DNA of 64,000 bases from Deinococcus aerius (GTDB lineage: Bacteria; Deinococcota; Deinococci; Deinococcales; Deinococcaceae). Positions within the stretch are counted from its first letter, which is position 1, and each line of letters starts with the position of its first letter. Made by a program: the position numbers and the translations under genes. The notes under the pieces were generated by a model. It ran no database searches, was not told the DNA's origin, and saw only the letters and a program-made list of their open reading frames with translations. The DNA lies in assembly GCF_002897375.1 (NCBI RefSeq), contig NZ_BFAG01000008.1, positions 1 through 64,000 of the forward strand, written 5' to 3'. Of this stretch, positions 60,095 through 64,000 are shown piece by piece.

Positions 60095-60634
60095 ATGACC
60101 TCCTCCCTGACTCCCGACTTCCTCAACCGGCTGCAAGAGGACTGGGCCCGGGTCCGCCCCGGCCTCGACCCCGCGCCGATGCTGACGGTCGTGCTGCTCG
60201 GCCGCCTGAACGCCGCGCTGGGCCGCCAGTTGGAGCGCACCTACCTGCCCAGCGGGATCAACGCCGCCGGGTGGGACCTCCTGCTGACGCTGTACCGCTC
60301 GGCGCCCCCGGAGGGCCTAACCCCCACCCAACTCAGCGAGTTGGCCGCCATCACCGGCCCCTCCATGACGAACCGGGTGGGGCGCCTGGTTGAGCGGGGG
60401 CTGGCCGAGCGCCGGGGCGGCGGGGGGGACCGCCGCTCGGTGCGGATTCGGCTCACCCCGGAGGGCCGCGCCCTGGTGGAACGCCTGCTGCCCCAGCACC
60501 TCGCCAACACTGCGCGGATTCTCTCGGCCCTGGGCCCCGGGGAGACCGAGACGCTCCGGCAGCTCGCAGGCCAGTTGCTCGGGGCCCTGGAAGTCCAGGC
60601 CGGAGGAGAGCAGGACGAGTCAGCGGCGGGTTGA
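60095..60634 (+). CDS. MarR-family transcriptional regulator
   Basis: 179 residues from the ATG at 60095 (an upstream frame extension lies in the TMEM175 gene). Winged-helix core: [79 protein letters not shown], with the DRRS wing typical of MarR. It is the longer type with N- and C-terminal helical extensions. It is convergent with the MFS gene and overlaps its 3' end by 15 bases. Its target and ligand are unknown. Confidence 0.93.
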   Translation: MTSSLTPDFLNRLQEDWARVRPGLDPAPMLTVVLLGRLNAALGRQLERTYLPSGINAAGWDLLLTLYRSAPPEGLTPTQLSELAAITGPSMTNRVGRLVERGLAERRGGGGDRRSVRIRLTPEGRALVERLLPQHLANTARILSALGPGETETLRQLAGQLLGALEVQAGGEQDESAAG

Positions 60635-61882
60635 GGGTTCGGCGCGCGTGGCCCACAATCCGGCCAGGAGCACCAGCCCCGTGCAGCCCACCAGGAACCA
60701 CAGCGGCGTGGTCCAGGCCGCCGTCCGGTCGTGCAGGGCGCCGAAGAGGAAGGGACCGCTTGCCGCCAGGAGGTAGCCCACCCCCTGCGCCAGCGCGGAC
60801 AGCCGGGGCACCTGGGCCGGGTTGCTGGCCCGCAGGGCGATGAAGACCAGCGCCAGCGGAAAGGTGCTGCCGGAACCCATCCCGAGGAGCAGGACCCAGG
60901 GCAGGGGCGGCGCGGCGGGCAGGAGCAGAAGTCCCAGCAACCCCGCCGCGATCAGACCCGAGATGGCGACGACGAGGGGGCGCGCGCCCCGCAGCCTCGC
61001 TGCCAGGACGGGCACGCCCAGGCTGAAGGGGAGCTGGACCAGATTCCCCAGCGCGAGCAGCAGCCCGCTCGCCTCCGGGCTCAGGCCCCGGTCCTGAAGC
61101 ACCCGGGGCAACCAGGTCAGCCAGGTGAAGAACACCAGCGCCTGAAAGCCCATGAAGAGCGTCACCGGCGGGGCGTAGGGGTTGCGCCAGACGGACGTTC
61201 CGGCAGGGGCTCCCCACCCCCCGCGGGTCTGCCGCCCGAACAGCACCGGGAGCCAGGCCAGCATGCCCAGCAGGGCCAGCCCGGCCCAGACCCCCAGCGA
61301 CGCGCGCCACTCCCCACCGAACGCCCGGCGCAGCGGCACCGCCAGCCCGGAGGCCATCGCCGCCCCGCCGACGACCGCCAGGGTGTACACGCCCGTCATC
61401 AGCCCCACCTGGCGCGGGAAGTCGCGCCGCACCAGGCTGGGCAGCAGCACGTTGTTCAGGGCGATCCCCGCCCCGACCAGAACGGTGCCGGGGAGAATCC
61501 AGCCCAGGGTCGGGCCCACCCGCAGCAGGGCGCCCACCCCGATCAGGCCGGTGCTCAGCAGCACCACCGTCTCGCTGCTGCGCCATCGGGTCAGGAGGGG
61601 AGCGAGGGGGGCCAGCAGCCCCCAGCACAGCAGCGGAATGGTGGTCAGCAGGCTTACCGTCGCCGCGCTCACCCCCAGCTCCGCCTGAATCTGCCCGAGC
61701 AGGGGCCCGAACCCCGCGAGGCTGGGGCGCAGGTTCAGCGCCACGAGCACCAGGCCCAGGACCAGAAGAGCGGTCCTGCGACCGGCGAGCGCCGGGGTGG
61801 ATTCCGTCAGGCCCTCTCCCGACACGGCGACCTCCTCCACCCGGGGTGAACCCGGAGGGGGAGGAGGCGCGGGGGCGTTCAC
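60620..61882 (-). CDS. MFS transporter, CynX/NimT-like
   Basis: 420 residues, GTG start at 61882, 12 predicted helices. [15 protein letters not shown] in the first helix is typical of the CynX/NimT group, as are [27 protein letters not shown] and [20 protein letters not shown]. Substrates in this group include cyanate and nitroimidazoles; here it is unknown. It lies 19 bases after the IclR gene on the same strand, so the two are probably one transcript, and overlaps the MarR gene at the 3' ends. Confidence 0.92.
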   Translation of the reverse strand: MNAPAPPPPPGSPRVEEVAVSGEGLTESTPALAGRRTALLVLGLVLVALNLRPSLAGFGPLLGQIQAELGVSAATVSLLTTIPLLCWGLLAPLAPLLTRWRSSETVVLLSTGLIGVGALLRVGPTLGWILPGTVLVGAGIALNNVLLPSLVRRDFPRQVGLMTGVYTLAVVGGAAMASGLAVPLRRAFGGEWRASLGVWAGLALLGMLAWLPVLFGRQTRGGWGAPAGTSVWRNPYAPPVTLFMGFQALVFFTWLTWLPRVLQDRGLSPEASGLLLALGNLVQLPFSLGVPVLAARLRGARPLVVAISGLIAAGLLGLLLLPAAPPLPWVLLLGMGSGSTFPLALVFIALRASNPAQVPRLSALAQGVGYLLAASGPFLFGALHDRTAAWTTPLWFLVGCTGLVLLAGLWATRAEPSTRR

Positions 61883-61901
61883 GATTCGGGCCGCCGGGGA
61901 C

Positions 61902-62702
<801 letters not shown>

Positions 62703-62889
62703 AGGAGTCCTGCCCGAGGGTAGCCCCTGGGCTGCGGCGGGACTGTCATAGGGTTTCCGTACCGTCCGCGGTCGGATGGGGCAAGCGCCAATTCGGTCCC
62801 TCCTCTCCGGGCCACGGCCTCTTTCCTTCTCGCGCTGCTCGGGTGGAACCGTCGGTAGACCTGTTCCACCGAAATCCATGCCATGCCCA

Positions 62890-64000
<1,111 letters not shown>

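Overview
The window is very GC-rich DNA with dense, mostly minus-strand genes, frequent ATGA/TGATG/TTGA stop-start overlaps, GTG and TTG starts, and several genes whose -10 box (TANNNT) lies only 6-8 bases before the start codon, as in leaderless mRNAs. This style, together with single-domain phytochrome-type response regulators, NPCBM-domain surface proteins and bacterial tryptophan 2,3-dioxygenase and uricase genes, points to a Deinococcus-like bacterium. That placement is an inference from gene content; no rRNA or tRNA gene is present. No insertion sequence, phage gene, tRNA or CRISPR array was seen.

Region 1 (about 1-38 kb) is a cell-surface or exopolysaccharide locus. It holds five GT4/GT1-type and GT2-type glycosyltransferase genes on the left (2.1-11.5 kb) with a Wzx-like flippase, then a UDP-sugar block: UDP-glucose dehydrogenase, UDP-xylose synthase and a GDP-fucose-synthase homologue that has lost its catalytic Tyr and Lys. 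It continues with a SARP/BTAD-ATPase regulator, a glucose-1-phosphate nucleotidyltransferase, a Wzz protein carrying a degenerate tyrosine-kinase domain, UDP-galactopyranose mutase with a glycosyltransferase, and a glycosidase/RmlD-like reductase fusion. Secreted proteins with NPCBM, Kelch and right-handed beta-helix modules are scattered through it. UDP-galactopyranose mutase plus two GlfT-like GT2 enzymes suggest a galactofuranose-containing glycan; UGD plus UXS supply UDP-glucuronate and UDP-xylose. No Wzy polymerase or initiating phosphoglycosyl transferase lies in the window.

Inside region 1 (24-28.7 and 31.5-33.6 kb) sit two histidine kinases and four stand-alone receiver proteins without any DNA-binding output.

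Region 2 (38-48 kb) is metabolic: a ring-cleavage-type VOC dioxygenase divergent from tryptophan 2,3-dioxygenase (both apparently leaderless), a formate-dehydrogenase-like molybdoenzyme operon (alpha subunit, DUF1641, FdhD), a Baeyer-Villiger monooxygenase/SDR pair preceded by a truncated alpha/beta hydrolase, and a TetR regulator followed by a broken haloperoxidase gene.

Region 3 (48-59 kb) is a complete purine-to-allantoin pathway: AzgA-type permease, guanine deaminase, XdhC, XdhB, XdhA, then 5-hydroxyisourate hydrolase, uricase, OHCU decarboxylase and an NCS2 permease, mostly with overlapping genes and two readable promoters. Region 4 (59-64 kb) holds a TMEM175 channel, a MarR regulator, an IclR regulator with an MFS exporter, and malate synthase (cut by the window end), which could consume glyoxylate from purine breakdown.
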